Notes under the pieces: generated by a model | Database searches by the model: none | What the model saw: the letters and a program-made list of their open reading frames with translations, nothing else | What the model was told of the DNA's origin: nothing | Translations under genes and position numbers: made by a program | Part shown: positions 51,628 through 61,693 of the stretch, piece by piece | Layout of the letters: the number at the start of each line of letters is the position of its first letter | Position numbering within the stretch: position 1 is the first letter of the stretch | DNA from: DASVCS01 sp036381495 | GTDB taxonomy: Bacteria > Gemmatimonadota > Gemmatimonadetes > Longimicrobiales > RSA9 | DNA length: 64,000 nt | Reading direction: 5' to 3' | Assembly: GCA_036381495.1 (NCBI GenBank) | Contig: DASVCS010000135.1 | Coordinates: 207,474 to 271,473, forward strand

Positions 51628-53652
51628 ATGGCGCGATCGCTGGTGCTCGGCAACGGGCGGTTCCTGATCAACTTCGACGAACACTACCGGATCCGGGACA
51701 TCTTCTTCCCGCACATCGGGATCGAGAACCACACGGAAGGTCATCCGTTCCGGTTCGGCGTCTGGGCCGACAACGCGACCCACTGGGTGGACGAGACGTG
51801 GGAGCGCGAGATCGGATACGAGGATGCCGCGCTCGTCGGCCGGACGGTGCTCCGTCATCGTGGCCTCGGCCTCGAATTGCACTGCCGGGATGCCATCGAC
51901 TTCGAGGTGGACGTCTTCTGCCGCGAGCTGCGTGTGCGCGACTTGCGCGGCGAGGCGCGCCGCGTGCGCCTCTTCCTGCACCACGACTTCTACATCTCCG
52001 GCAGCGACGTCGGTGACACGGCGCTCTACGACCCCGAGCTCGGCGGCGTTCTGCACTACAAGCGCGACCGCTACTTCATGATCTGCGGCGGCACCGCGCC
52101 GGAGTACCAGCTCTCCCGCTACGCGACGGGGAAGAAGCGTGTGCAGGGGGCGGAGGGCACGTGGCGCGACGCGGAGGGCGATGGGTGGCTCAGCGGGAAC
52201 CCGATCGCGCAGGGCGCCGTGGACTCGATCGTCGCGATCGACCTGGACCTCGAGCCCTCGGGCACGGTGGTGGCCTACTACTGGATCGCGGCCGCGGAGC
52301 GCTACGGCACGCTCGTCGAGCTGGGCGAACTCGTCCGGCACGATGGGCCGGATGCACTCCTCGATCGGACGGCAAGCTACTGGCGCCTCTGGGTCGAGAA
52401 GCACGAGGTGGACAGCGGCCTGCCGCCGTCGATCGTCTCGCTCTACAAGACGAGTCTGCTCGTGATGCGGACCCACGTGGATGACGAGGGCGCGATCATC
52501 GCCGCGACGGACTCCGACATCACGCAGTTCGCGCGCGACACCTACACGTACGTCTGGCCGCGCGACGGCGCGCTCATCGCGGAGGCGTTCGACCGGGCCG
52601 GCTACGCCTCGCTGGCGGAGCGGTTCTTCACCTTCGCGAGTCGGTTGCTCAAGAAGGAGGGGTACTTCCTTCACAAGTACCACCCGGACCGCTCGCTCGC
52701 CTCGTCGTGGCATCCGTGGGTGGACGAGCGGGGCCAGAAGGTGCTGCCGATCCAGGAGGACGAGACCGCGCTCGTGCTCTGGGCGCTCTGGCAGCACTTC
52801 GACCGCTATCGCGGCGTCGAGGAGGTGCAGCCGCTCTACCGGACGCTCATCGTTCGTGCGGCCGAGTTCATGGCCGAGTACCGCGACCCCGCGACCGGCC
52901 TGCCGCTCCCCTCCTGGGACCTGTGGGAAGAGCGCCGCGGCGTGTTGACCTTCACCTCGGTCGCCGTCTGGGCCGGGTTGGATGCGGCGGCGCGCTTCGC
53001 GCACGCGTTCGGCGACCGCGAACTCGCCGAGCGGTTCGGCAGCGCAGCGGAGGAGGTGCGCGCGGGCATCCTCGAGCACCTGTGGGACCCGCAGGAGGGG
53101 CGGTTCCTCCGGATGCTCGCGCCGTCCACGACCGGTCGCGGCGAGGAGACCGAGCGCGACGCGACACCGGACAGCTCATTGTTCGGCCTGCATTTCCTCG
53201 GTTTCCTCGACGCCGACGACCCCCGCCTCGTCAGCACGCTCGACGCCGTGGTGGAGGCGCTCACCGTCCGCACCGAGGTCGGTGGACTGGCCCGTTACCG
53301 CGGGGATTATTATCATGCCGTCACGCACGATTGGGAACGAGTGCCGGGAAACCCGTGGTTCCTCGCCCAATGCTGGCTCGCGCGATGGCGCATTGCACGC
53401 GCCGATACGGCCGTTGCGCTCGATGCAGCGCTCCGGCCGCTCGAATGGGTCGCGCAGCATGCGACGTCGGCTGGGCTGCTCTCCGAGCAGCTTCACCCGT
53501 TCTCCGGCGCACCGCATTCGGTGACGCCGTTGATCTGGAGCCACGCCGCCTTCGTCACCGCCGTGCAGGACTACCTGCTCCGGCGGGAAACGTTCACATC
53601 GTGCCCGACTTGCGGCGCAGTGTACGGGACCATGGAACGTGCCTTGCGCTGA
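51628..53652 (+). CDS. glycoside hydrolase family 15 (glucoamylase-like)
   Basis: 674 aa. N-terminal beta-sandwich (about 1-270; 'GNGRFLINFDEHYRIRDIFFPHIG') followed by an (alpha/alpha)6 barrel. General acid and base Glu candidates are E434/E435 in 'PSWDLWEERRG' and E620 in 'GLLSEQLHPFSGAPHSVTPLIWSHA', as in GH15 glucoamylases and trehalases. 'TYTYVWPRDGALIAEAFDRAGY' is the substrate-binding signature. No signal peptide, so intracellular. An extra C-terminal CxxC ('TSCPTCGAVYGTMERALR') is unusual. It could hydrolyse glycogen or trehalose; substrate not known. Confidence 0.9.
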   Translation: MARSLVLGNGRFLINFDEHYRIRDIFFPHIGIENHTEGHPFRFGVWADNATHWVDETWEREIGYEDAALVGRTVLRHRGLGLELHCRDAIDFEVDVFCRELRVRDLRGEARRVRLFLHHDFYISGSDVGDTALYDPELGGVLHYKRDRYFMICGGTAPEYQLSRYATGKKRVQGAEGTWRDAEGDGWLSGNPIAQGAVDSIVAIDLDLEPSGTVVAYYWIAAAERYGTLVELGELVRHDGPDALLDRTASYWRLWVEKHEVDSGLPPSIVSLYKTSLLVMRTHVDDEGAIIAATDSDITQFARDTYTYVWPRDGALIAEAFDRAGYASLAERFFTFASRLLKKEGYFLHKYHPDRSLASSWHPWVDERGQKVLPIQEDETALVLWALWQHFDRYRGVEEVQPLYRTLIVRAAEFMAEYRDPATGLPLPSWDLWEERRGVLTFTSVAVWAGLDAAARFAHAFGDRELAERFGSAAEEVRAGILEHLWDPQEGRFLRMLAPSTTGRGEETERDATPDSSLFGLHFLGFLDADDPRLVSTLDAVVEALTVRTEVGGLARYRGDYYHAVTHDWERVPGNPWFLAQCWLARWRIARADTAVALDAALRPLEWVAQHATSAGLLSEQLHPFSGAPHSVTPLIWSHAAFVTAVQDYLLRRETFTSCPTCGAVYGTMERALR

Positions 53653-53732
53653 CGCAGTCGATTTTGGGGTGGTGGGCCGGGCCGGATGATTGTCGGCGGC
53701 CCTCCGGTGTTCCTGTTGAGGGGAGGGGACGA

Positions 53733-53933
53733 ATGACGCCCGCAGAGATGCGTTTCCCACAGTGCCGCAAGTGTGGCGAGGGAAACATGATGCCGCTCTC
53801 CGACTACGGTCGGGACGGGGCGCCGATCACGTTCAAGGCGTGGGTGTGCTCGAACCCGGAGTGTGGTTTCAACATCCGGATCGACAACGGCGAGATCAGC
53901 TTCGGCCGGACCATCAGCCAGAGCTACAAGTAG
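53733..53933 (+). CDS. small zinc-ribbon-like protein
   Basis: 66 aa with four Cys in two pairs: C11-x2-C14 and C39-x4-C44 ('FPQCRKCGEGNMMPLSDYGR', 'KAWVCSNPECGFNIRIDNG'), the pattern of a zinc ribbon. A GGGGAGGGG ribosome site is directly upstream of the ATG. It is too short for many gene finders but composition, RBS and Cys spacing support it. The partner is unknown; the following gene is nnr. Confidence 0.8.
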   Translation: MTPAEMRFPQCRKCGEGNMMPLSDYGRDGAPITFKAWVCSNPECGFNIRIDNGEISFGRTISQSYK

Positions 53934-54071
53934 CGGCGGCCCGGTGTGCGCCGGGCGAGCGGCGCCTCCGGAACGGCGTGCGAGTCCGTTGCGCCGGGGG
54001 CTTCGCGGTGCGGCGGCAGGCATTTGTGGGGATCGCACGCCGCTCCGGGTGCGCGAGGGCACGGTCATCCA

Positions 54072-55628
54072 GTGAACCAGCGAGACGTCTTCGGCCGCGA
54101 CGATGTCGCGCTGCCGACCGCGACGGAGGCCACCGCGGTGGACCGGGAGGCGGAAGCGCGGCACGGCATCCCGTCGCGCGTTCTCATGGAGAACGCGGGG
54201 CGTTCGGCGGCGCTGGTCGTGGACCGGCTCTTCCCGCGGGGGCGCGTGGTCGCGGCGGTCGGCGGCGGCAACAACGGCGGTGACGCGCTCGTGCTGCTTC
54301 GCACGTTGCGGGCGTGGGGGCGCGATGTCGCCGCGCTGCCGGTCGGCCGGCGCGCGCCGGATGCGGCGCTCGCGCACGGCCACGAGGTCCCCCGCCTCGA
54401 TCCGGGAACGGCCTCCACGGCCTTTGCCGATGCAGCGGTCGTGGTCGACGGCATCCTGGGGACGGGCGCGACCGGTGCGCCCCGCGAGGATGCCGCCGCG
54501 GTGGTGCGGCAGATCAACGCGAGCGGCCGCCCGGTGGTGGCGCTGGATGTGCCGACGGGCGTGGATCCGACCACCGGCCGGATCCCCGGTGAAGCGGTGT
54601 GCGCGAACGTCACGCTCTGTTTCGGCTGGCCGAAACAGGGGCTGATGTTCCAGCCGGGGCGTGGCCGGTGCGGCCGGCTCATCGCGCTCGAGATCGCGTT
54701 CCCACCGGACTCCGCCGGCCGTCCGCCGTCCGCTGCGCTGCTCACTCCGGGCTGGGCGGCCGCGCGCCTCCCGATGCGCGCGCCCGATGCATACAAGGGG
54801 ACGGCGGGCGAGCTCCTCGTGCTGGCCGGCCGCGCGGGCGTTGCCGGTGCGGCCGCGATCGCGAGCCACGCCGCGGGTCGCGCCGGCGCCGGTTACGTTC
54901 GACTCGCCTCGTCCGCCGCGAACCGGGCGGTGCTCCAGACCGTGGTTCCCGAAGCCGTCTTCGTCGACCGCGATGACGAGGCGGCGCTCGCGGCGGCCGC
55001 GGCGACGGCCGACGCGATCCTGGTCGGGCCGGGGATGGGGACGGACGCCGACGGTCGGACCGCGTTCGAGCGACTCCTCGACCGGACGCCCGGAACGCCC
55101 GCGCTGCTGGATGCCGATGCCCTCACCCTGCTGGGCCGGGAGCCGGATGCCGTGCGGCGCCGCATCGGCGAGCGGCCGCTGGTGCTGACGCCGCACCCTG
55201 GCGAGGCGCACCGGCTGTCTGGGTGGCCGATCGAACGCATCAGGGAGGCGCCGCTCGAAGCCGCGCGTTCGCTCGCCGAGCGGTTCGCCGCCGTGGTCCT
55301 GCTCAAGGGTGCGCCCTCGGTGATCGCGGCGCCGGACGTGCCGACACTCATCGGCACGGTCGGCTCGTCGGAGCTGGCGAAGGCCGGGATGGGCGATCAG
55401 CTCGCGGGGACGATCGGCGCCTTCCTCGCGGCCGGCGTGCCGGCTCGCACCGCGGCGGCGCTCGGTCTCTTCTACTCCGGCAGGGCGGCGGACCTGGCCG
55501 CCCGCGGTCCGGCGTTGCAGCCGCGAGACGTTTCCGAGCACCTCGACCGCGCGTTCGCCGATCCGGGGCCGGCCGTGCCGCCGCTGGGGTTCCCGTTCAT
55601 CACGTTCGACCAGCCGGCCCGGTGGTAG
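54072..55628 (+). CDS. nnr: bifunctional NAD(P)H-hydrate epimerase / dehydratase
   Basis: 518 aa. N-terminal YjeF epimerase domain ('PSRVLMENAGRSAALVV', 'AVGGGNNGGDALVLLRTLRA', 'DGILGTGATGAPREDAAAV') and C-terminal ADP-dependent NAD(P)HX dehydratase ('ILVGPGMGTDADG', 'ALLDADALTLLGRE', 'LVLTPHPGEAHRLSG', 'GSSELAKAGMGDQLAGTIGAFLAAGV'). Repairs hydrated NAD(P)H. GTG start 54072 has a poor ribosome site, but homology starts there. Overlaps thiL by 7 bases. Confidence 0.93.
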   Translation: MNQRDVFGRDDVALPTATEATAVDREAEARHGIPSRVLMENAGRSAALVVDRLFPRGRVVAAVGGGNNGGDALVLLRTLRAWGRDVAALPVGRRAPDAALAHGHEVPRLDPGTASTAFADAAVVVDGILGTGATGAPREDAAAVVRQINASGRPVVALDVPTGVDPTTGRIPGEAVCANVTLCFGWPKQGLMFQPGRGRCGRLIALEIAFPPDSAGRPPSAALLTPGWAAARLPMRAPDAYKGTAGELLVLAGRAGVAGAAAIASHAAGRAGAGYVRLASSAANRAVLQTVVPEAVFVDRDDEAALAAAAATADAILVGPGMGTDADGRTAFERLLDRTPGTPALLDADALTLLGREPDAVRRRIGERPLVLTPHPGEAHRLSGWPIERIREAPLEAARSLAERFAAVVLLKGAPSVIAAPDVPTLIGTVGSSELAKAGMGDQLAGTIGAFLAAGVPARTAAALGLFYSGRAADLAARGPALQPRDVSEHLDRAFADPGPAVPPLGFPFITFDQPARW

Positions 55629-56614
55629 AGGCGAGCCGGCTGGGTCCCGGCGTCGAATTCGACCTCATCCGCCGATTCCTCGAGCGCGGCGCTGCGCCGG
55701 GCGCGGACATCCGCGTCGGGCCCGGTGATGATGCCGCGGTGATCGCGCCGGGCATCGTCGCCAGCGCCGATCTCTCCATCGAGGGCGTGCACTTCCGCAG
55801 GGACTGGATCGACCCGGAGGAGATCGGGTACCGGGCATGTGCCGCCGCACTGAGCGACCTCGCCGCGATGGCGGCGCGGCCGATCGGCGTGCTGGCCGCG
55901 TGCGCGTTCCCGGACGCGGATGTCCCCGACACGGCCGTCCGCGTGGCCGCGGGCATCCGCGAGGCGGCGGAGCACGCCGGCGCGGCGGTGTTGGGCGGCG
56001 ACGTCTCCCGATCGCCCGGCCCACTGATCATCGACGTCGCCGTGCTGGGCGCCGCCGTGCGGCCGGTGCTCCGATCCGGCGCCCGCCCCGGCGATGCGCT
56101 CTGGGTGACCGGCCGGCTCGGCGGCGCGGCCGCCGCCGTGCTGTGCTGGCAGACGGGCGCGGCCGTGCCCGCCGCCGCACGCGCCGCGTTCGCCCGGCCC
56201 CGGCCGCGCATCCCCGAGGCCCGCTGGCTCGCCGAACATGACGCGCTGCATGCCCTCATCGACCTCTCGGACGGACTCGCCGGCGACGCCACGCATCTTG
56301 CGGCCGCCGCAGACGTGGGCATCGTTCTGGACGCGTCCACGATCCCGGTGCACCCGGCCGCGCGGCAGGCGGTCGGCCCGGAGGAGGCGCTCCGGCTCGC
56401 GCTCACCGGTGGCGAGGACTACGAGCTGTGCTTCGCCGCGCCGCCGCGCGCGATCGAGGCCGTGGCATCCGCCTTCGAGGCGACGTGGCACACGCCGCTG
56501 ACGCGCGTCGGCGAGGTGGTGCCGGACGGCGGCGTGCGCCTCCGGCGCGCCGACGGTTCGCTGCAGCCGCTGGATGCCGCAGGATTCGACCACTTCCGCA
56601 GGGATACACGGTGA
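55622..56614 (+). CDS. thiL: thiamine-monophosphate kinase
   Basis: 330 aa. ATP-grasp-like AIRS fold: 'GPGDDAAVIAPGIVASADLSIEGVHFRRDWIDPEEIGYRACAAALSDLAAMAA', 'GGDVSRSPGPLIIDVAVLG', 'DLSDGLAGDATHLAAAADVG', 'TGGEDYELCFAA'. Makes thiamine diphosphate from the monophosphate. GTG start overlaps the nnr stop by 7 bases with the shared GTGGTAG; the stop overlaps plsC by 4 bases. Confidence 0.93.
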   Translation: MVEASRLGPGVEFDLIRRFLERGAAPGADIRVGPGDDAAVIAPGIVASADLSIEGVHFRRDWIDPEEIGYRACAAALSDLAAMAARPIGVLAACAFPDADVPDTAVRVAAGIREAAEHAGAAVLGGDVSRSPGPLIIDVAVLGAAVRPVLRSGARPGDALWVTGRLGGAAAAVLCWQTGAAVPAAARAAFARPRPRIPEARWLAEHDALHALIDLSDGLAGDATHLAAAADVGIVLDASTIPVHPAARQAVGPEEALRLALTGGEDYELCFAAPPRAIEAVASAFEATWHTPLTRVGEVVPDGGVRLRRADGSLQPLDAAGFDHFRRDTR

Positions 56615-57339
56615 TCCGAACACTCTGGGCCTATCTGAACCTCGTCGTCTCGACCATCGTGCTGGCGGGAATCGTCGTGGTCGCCGCGCTGCTCCGCATC
56701 CGCGGGCGCATCTACGACTGGGCCGCGCGGACCTGGGGGCGCTGGCAGCTCTGGGCCAGCGCCACGCCGGTCGAGGTGCAGGGGCTCGAGAACGTGCGGT
56801 TGGACCGGCCCCAGGTCTTCGCGTCCAATCACGTCTCGTGGTACGACGTCTACGCCCTCGCGGCCGTGATTCCGAAGCGCTACCGCTTCGTCGCCAAGAA
56901 GGAGCTCGGCTGGATCCCGCTCTTCGGCCAGGCCTGGAAGGCCTCCGGGCACATCTCGGTCGACCGCAGCAATCGCGCGTCGGCGATCCATTCGCTCGAG
57001 GAAGCCGGCCGCCGCGTCCGCGAAGACAACAGCTCGATCGTGATCTTCCCCGAAGGGACTCGCTCCCGCGGGCGCACCATGCTCCCGTTCAAGAAGGGCG
57101 CGTTCATGCTCGCGATCCACACCGGCGTGGACATCGTCCCGGTCGCGGTCCTCGGTACACGCGACATCCTGCCCAAAGGCGCCTGGCGCATCCGGCCGGG
57201 TCCGATTATCGTTCGCTTCGGCTCGCCGATCCCGACGGCGAACTACGGAGAAAAGAACCGTGACGCGCTGATCGCCGCCGTACGCGCCGAGATCGAGAGG
57301 ATGCTCGGCGGGCCGTACCCGGACCGCCGGGCATCCTGA
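56611..57339 (+). CDS. plsC: 1-acyl-sn-glycerol-3-phosphate acyltransferase
   Basis: 242 aa. Membrane anchor (about 5-28) then the acyltransferase blocks: I 'ASNHVSWYDVYAL' (H74-x4-D79), II 'GHISVDRSNR', III 'SIVIFPEGTRSRGR' (E148). Adds the second acyl chain to lysophosphatidic acid. GTG at 56611 overlaps thiL by 4 bases. Confidence 0.92.
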   Translation: MIRTLWAYLNLVVSTIVLAGIVVVAALLRIRGRIYDWAARTWGRWQLWASATPVEVQGLENVRLDRPQVFASNHVSWYDVYALAAVIPKRYRFVAKKELGWIPLFGQAWKASGHISVDRSNRASAIHSLEEAGRRVREDNSSIVIFPEGTRSRGRTMLPFKKGAFMLAIHTGVDIVPVAVLGTRDILPKGAWRIRPGPIIVRFGSPIPTANYGEKNRDALIAAVRAEIERMLGGPYPDRRAS

Positions 57340-57388
57340 ACCGGTCGCAGCGCGCCACAACCATCACGATCACGAAAGCTGGACAGCA

Positions 57389-58653
<1,265 letters not shown>

Positions 58654-58657
<4 letters not shown>

Positions 58658-58974
58658 AACGCCGCAACTTCCTCTTCATCGCCGTACTCGGCGCCGCGCT
58701 CTACTTCGCCCTCTTCGGCGGCGAGTACGGCCTGCTCGAACTGCGCGCCCTCGACCGGCAGCGCCGCCGCGAGGCGCTGCGCCTCGAAGAACTGCGCCAC
58801 GAGGTCGCCGGCCTCCGCGCCCGCGCCGATTCCCTCGCCTCCGACTCCGCCACCCTCGAACGCATCGCCCGCGAACGCTACGGCCTCATCAAGGACGGCG
58901 AGCGACTCTACCGATTCGTTCAGGACACCTCCCTCACCCCCTCCGACCCCGACAGCACCACGACGCGACCGTGA
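58654..58974 (+). CDS. ftsB: septum formation initiator FtsB/DivIC
   Basis: 106 aa. One membrane helix (about 6-25, 'FLFIAVLGAALYFALFGGEY'), then a coiled coil ('LRALDRQRRREALRLEELRHEVAGLRARADSL') and the FtsB motif 'LERIARERYGLIKDGERLYRFV'. Divisome component that bridges FtsL and FtsQ. It follows eno with a 4-base overlap, a widely conserved linkage. Confidence 0.93.
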
Positions 58975-59052
58975 GCCCCGACCGCCGCGCATTGCCTCGT
59001 GGAGAGGCGCCACCGCCCGCGATACGCACCCGCACGTGACGCCCCAAAAACG

Positions 59053-59082
59053 TTGACGTGAGCGCCGTCGTTCCGCTATATT
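59053..59082 (+). promoter_or_regulatory. promoter of tRNA-Met
   Basis: -35 TTGACG (59053-59058), 18 bases, -10 TATATT (59077-59082). Start about 15 bases before the tRNA. Confidence 0.75.
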
Positions 59083-59103
59083 TACAGGCTCGATCACACA
59101 CAC

Positions 59104-59177
59104 GGCAGGGTAGCTCAGGTGGTTAGAGCGTACGACTCATAATCGTAAGGTCGGGGGTTCGAGTCCCCCCCCTGCTA
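59104..59177 (+). tRNA. tRNA-Met (anticodon CAT, probably elongator)
   Basis: 74 nt. Acceptor GGCAGGG pairs with CCCTGCT (one G-U), discriminator A. Anticodon stem TACGA/TCGTA, loop CTCATAA, anticodon CAT. It lacks the GGG/CCC anticodon stem of the initiator, so elongator Met (or, less likely, a lysidine-modified Ile) is expected. Confidence 0.93.
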
Positions 59178-59191
59178 CTGCTGGAAGCCGA

Positions 59192-59222
59192 AGCCCCGCC
59201 ACGAGTCGTGGCGGGGCTTTCC
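59192..59222 (+). terminator. terminator of tRNA-Met
   Basis: Stem AGCCCCGCCACGA / (T)CGTGGCGGGGCT, 3-base loop, then TTCCTT. 10 or more bp of perfect pairing. Confidence 0.8.
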
Positions 59223-59591
59223 TTGATGTCGGTGGGTGGGTTCGGGCCGATAGTAGCAGGAACAGCGACACAAAACCCCCTCTCGGCGGTGCTACGGACG
59301 GGCGGGTGGGCGGGCTCGATGGACCTGCTCCCTGCGCTCCGGGTCGTGCCAGAGGCAGAGGCCGACGGCGGAGAGGTTCCCGCGGACCTGGCAGCGCTCG
59401 CCGGTCGTGCGACCCTCGCGTGGTTCGTGGTGGGCGAGTGGCCCGTGGTCGAACTGATGCGGGCAGGATTCGCGGCCGAAGGGATCGACCCCGCGCTCGC
59501 GTTTCTCAGGGATGGACTCCGCCAGGGCCCAGCCGGGGACTCCGCGCCGCCCTTCGTGCCGCGCAGACCTCCGTCCGCTGCCGCCGCTTGA
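59208..59591 (+). CDS. possible hypothetical protein
   Basis: 127 codons with partly coding-like composition in the central part ('LLPALRVVPEAEADGGEVPADLAALAGRATLAWFVVGEWPVV'). An internal ATG at 59320 with no clear ribosome site could be the real start. It overlaps the 3' end of the opposite-strand membrane protein. No family. Low confidence; may be a remnant. Confidence 0.25.
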   Translation: MAGLSLMSVGGFGPIVAGTATQNPLSAVLRTGGWAGSMDLLPALRVVPEAEADGGEVPADLAALAGRATLAWFVVGEWPVVELMRAGFAAEGIDPALAFLRDGLRQGPAGDSAPPFVPRRPPSAAAA

Positions 59592-59889
59592 ACCGGCGGA
59601 TCCAGCGGTTGCAGTCCGCGACGTAGGTGCCGAGCACCTCTAGCTCGGTCCACCCGTCGATGCGGCCCGTGCCCTTCGCGCGCTGGTCGAGCGCGTAGAT
59701 CCCGAGTCCGATGCCGAACGATACAATGACCGCGACGGGCAGCGCCGCGCCCGTCCCGAGCCACGCGATCAGCGCCCATCGCACGACCACGAGCGCCCCG
59801 ACGAGCCCGCAGAATGCGGCCCCGAGCGCTCCGGCGTTGCGAGCCAGGGCGCGCCAGTACATGCGCCGGTAGCGCCGCCGCTCGACCAT
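59506..59889 (-). CDS. possible small membrane protein
   Basis: 127 aa from ATG 59889 (ATG 59928 also possible). Two hydrophobic segments ('GALGAAFCGLVGALVVVRWALIAWLG' and 'VAVIVSFGIGLGIYAL') and basic flanks. Its end overlaps the plus-strand frame above. No recognised family. Confidence 0.45.
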   Translation of the reverse strand: MVERRRYRRMYWRALARNAGALGAAFCGLVGALVVVRWALIAWLGTGAALPVAVIVSFGIGLGIYALDQRAKGTGRIDGWTELEVLGTYVADCNRWIRRFKRRQRTEVCAARRAARSPRLGPGGVHP

Positions 59890-60003
59890 GCTGTGCGCGA
59901 GCGGGAGTTTCCGTTCCTCCGCGCCCATGCGGGGACGTAGTAGTGTGATGCGTCGGCGAGTCTCATGGATTGGCGCGGTCCACGGCCGACCGGTGCGGTG
60001 CGG

Positions 60004-60741
60004 TCATGCTTCGCACGCGACACCGGCCGTCGCACTGCCCAACTCGCCTGATGGCAACTCGAAGCGGAACGTAAAGAACAGCCTGAACTCGCCTGTCCAT
60101 GCTGTGTAGTAGCTGGCCGCCTGCGTCTCGCCCGCCTCGATACGGTCGCTGCCCCAGAAGTCGATCACGTCCTGCTCGGAGAGAGGGTCCGTATCAACGA
60201 CCTCGTCATCCTTCACCCACTGGAGCACGCCGTCCAGCCAGGCGGCGTACTCGCCAGTTTCGCCGCCGATCGCCCGCGCCGTGACGGTGTATTCGCACCG
60301 TGACTCGTTCGTCGCTGCGTCGAGCGTGAAAGCGTCTACGGCGCCGTTGATTCTGATCTCCAACGGGGCCACGCCCGCGGCCGTGAACGCCACGGTATCC
60401 ACGCCCGCAATGTACGCGATCGCTTCCTGTGTGCCCAGCTCGTTCCCGAGCGTCCATGTGGCGTCCGCGATCCCGTCCGCGCCGCTCGTGCTCGATGTGG
60501 GCGCGACCGAGCCGCCACCGGCCGTGATGCGCCACCGCACCGTTGCGCCCGCGAAGGGCTCGCCGTCCTAGTCGTCCACGCGCACGAGCAGCGGTTGCGG
60601 CAGCGCGGACCCGACCACGGCACTCTGGCCGTCGCCATCCACGTACACGAGGCTCGCCGCTTCGGGACTCGGTTCGGTGGAATCGCTGCAGGCCAGGGCG
60701 GCAAACGACAACGCGAATGCGATCGTGCGAGGCGCCTTCAT
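60004..60741 (-). pseudogene. lipoprotein with Ig-like domain, interrupted by a TAG at codon 58
   Basis: ATG 60741 with GGGAGG 6 bases upstream starts a signal peptide with lipobox A-L-A-C, then an invasin/bacterial Ig-like repeat: 'VYVDGDGQSAVVGSALPQPL', 'VRVDD-stop-DGEPFAGATVRW', continuing 'GSVAPTSSTSGADGIADATW'. The amber codon (60570-60568) falls inside the 'V-D-x-x-G-x-P-x-A-G-A' core, and the reading frame is otherwise open to 60004 (245 codons). A single base change, CAG or AAG to TAG, would explain it. The downstream half has 178 codons open but no start with a ribosome site. It is either a pseudogene or read through. Confidence 0.82.
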
Positions 60742-60774
60742 GGCATCCTCCCATAAGGTGCAAGAAGAGCGGCA

Positions 60775-61368
60775 TCACTGCCGCGCAGAGGCCGAGGGCA
60801 CCGCCAGGTTCACGCCGACCTGGAACATCCACTGGAAGCCGGAATTACTCGTGTTCGCCACGGTCTCGCCCTCGATGTGGGCATTGCCGAATATCACGTA
60901 GCTCCCTGTGAGGCCCACGTCGATGGCGACGAGTGGGTTCACGGCGACCTCGACCCCGCCCGTCGCGCCGAGGCTGAAGCCGTCGTCCGTAAATTCGGCA
61001 TCGCCCACCTCGCCGCTCTGGCGGATCCAGCCGCAGCGCCCTCCGAGGAACGGGACAGCGCGCGCCTCCGCCTGCTGGAAGACGTTCCGCGCCTCGATGA
61101 AGACCTGCACGATCGACAACGACGCGTTCGATTCCTTGATCGGGGCACGGCTGCCGGCTAGGCCGAGGCCGACCTCCGAGCCGGTTGCGGTGCGGTGGCG
61201 GAGCACGCCCTCGATCCCGAGCCCGCCTTCCCGACCCGCGTAGTCGGAGCCCGTGTAGGTCACGTACGCCGCCGAGATGCCGACCCGCTGCGCACTGGCC
61301 GCATGCGGCGCCAAGAGACATGCCACCGTCATCACTGCCGCCGCCGTGGCGGCTCGAGGCGCCTTCAT
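60775..61368 (-). CDS. outer-membrane beta-barrel protein
   Basis: 197 aa. Signal peptide (MKAPRAATAAAVMTVACLLAPHAASAQR), then beta-barrel-like strands ('RVGISAAYVTYTGSDYAG', 'EVGLGLAGSRAP', 'GFSLGATGGVEVAVNPLVAIDVGLTGSYVIFGN', 'GFQWMFQVGVNLAVP'). GGGAGG lies 6 bases before the ATG. It shares its first five residues (MKAPR) and the nucleotides around the start with the adjacent interrupted lipoprotein, 33 bases downstream, so the two form one transcription unit. Confidence 0.75.
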   Translation of the reverse strand: MKAPRAATAAAVMTVACLLAPHAASAQRVGISAAYVTYTGSDYAGREGGLGIEGVLRHRTATGSEVGLGLAGSRAPIKESNASLSIVQVFIEARNVFQQAEARAVPFLGGRCGWIRQSGEVGDAEFTDDGFSLGATGGVEVAVNPLVAIDVGLTGSYVIFGNAHIEGETVANTSNSGFQWMFQVGVNLAVPSASARQ

Positions 61369-61693
61369 GACGACCTCCCGTGTTGTGGGTAGGGACGGCG
61401 GCGGCACCGCGCCGCCGGGCTGGAAGCATATCACCAGGGTCCGACACTCATCCCCTGCCGACAGCTTCGGCCGGGCCACCGGCCCGCTTGAGCTTCGCCC
61501 GCCCCGCTGGTGCGGCCCGCTCGGCGCGCCAGGATGGCCCAGGACGCGCGAACGCGGCTTCGGGTGCTTCGGGTCGCCAATGGCGGAGACCGGGGCGGAC
61601 GCGGCGATTCTCGCGGCCGATGCCGCGACACCTACGGAGGCACTCGCACGTCCCGCCCCATGGCCGGGAGGTCGTCCCGTAGAACGGTGGCGC
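61369..61693. other. no gene recognised
   Basis: 325 bases between the barrel protein start and the VapC-like gene. Several short frames exist but show no homology, ribosome sites or consistent codon use. The upstream part should contain the barrel gene's promoter; I could not define one. Confidence 0.5.

Noticed and set aside
59123..59779. Minus-strand frame running into the tRNA-Met gene, ending 'RGGTRTPDLTIMSRTL'
   Set aside because: That tail is the well-known false peptide made by reading antisense through a tRNA; composition is not coding.
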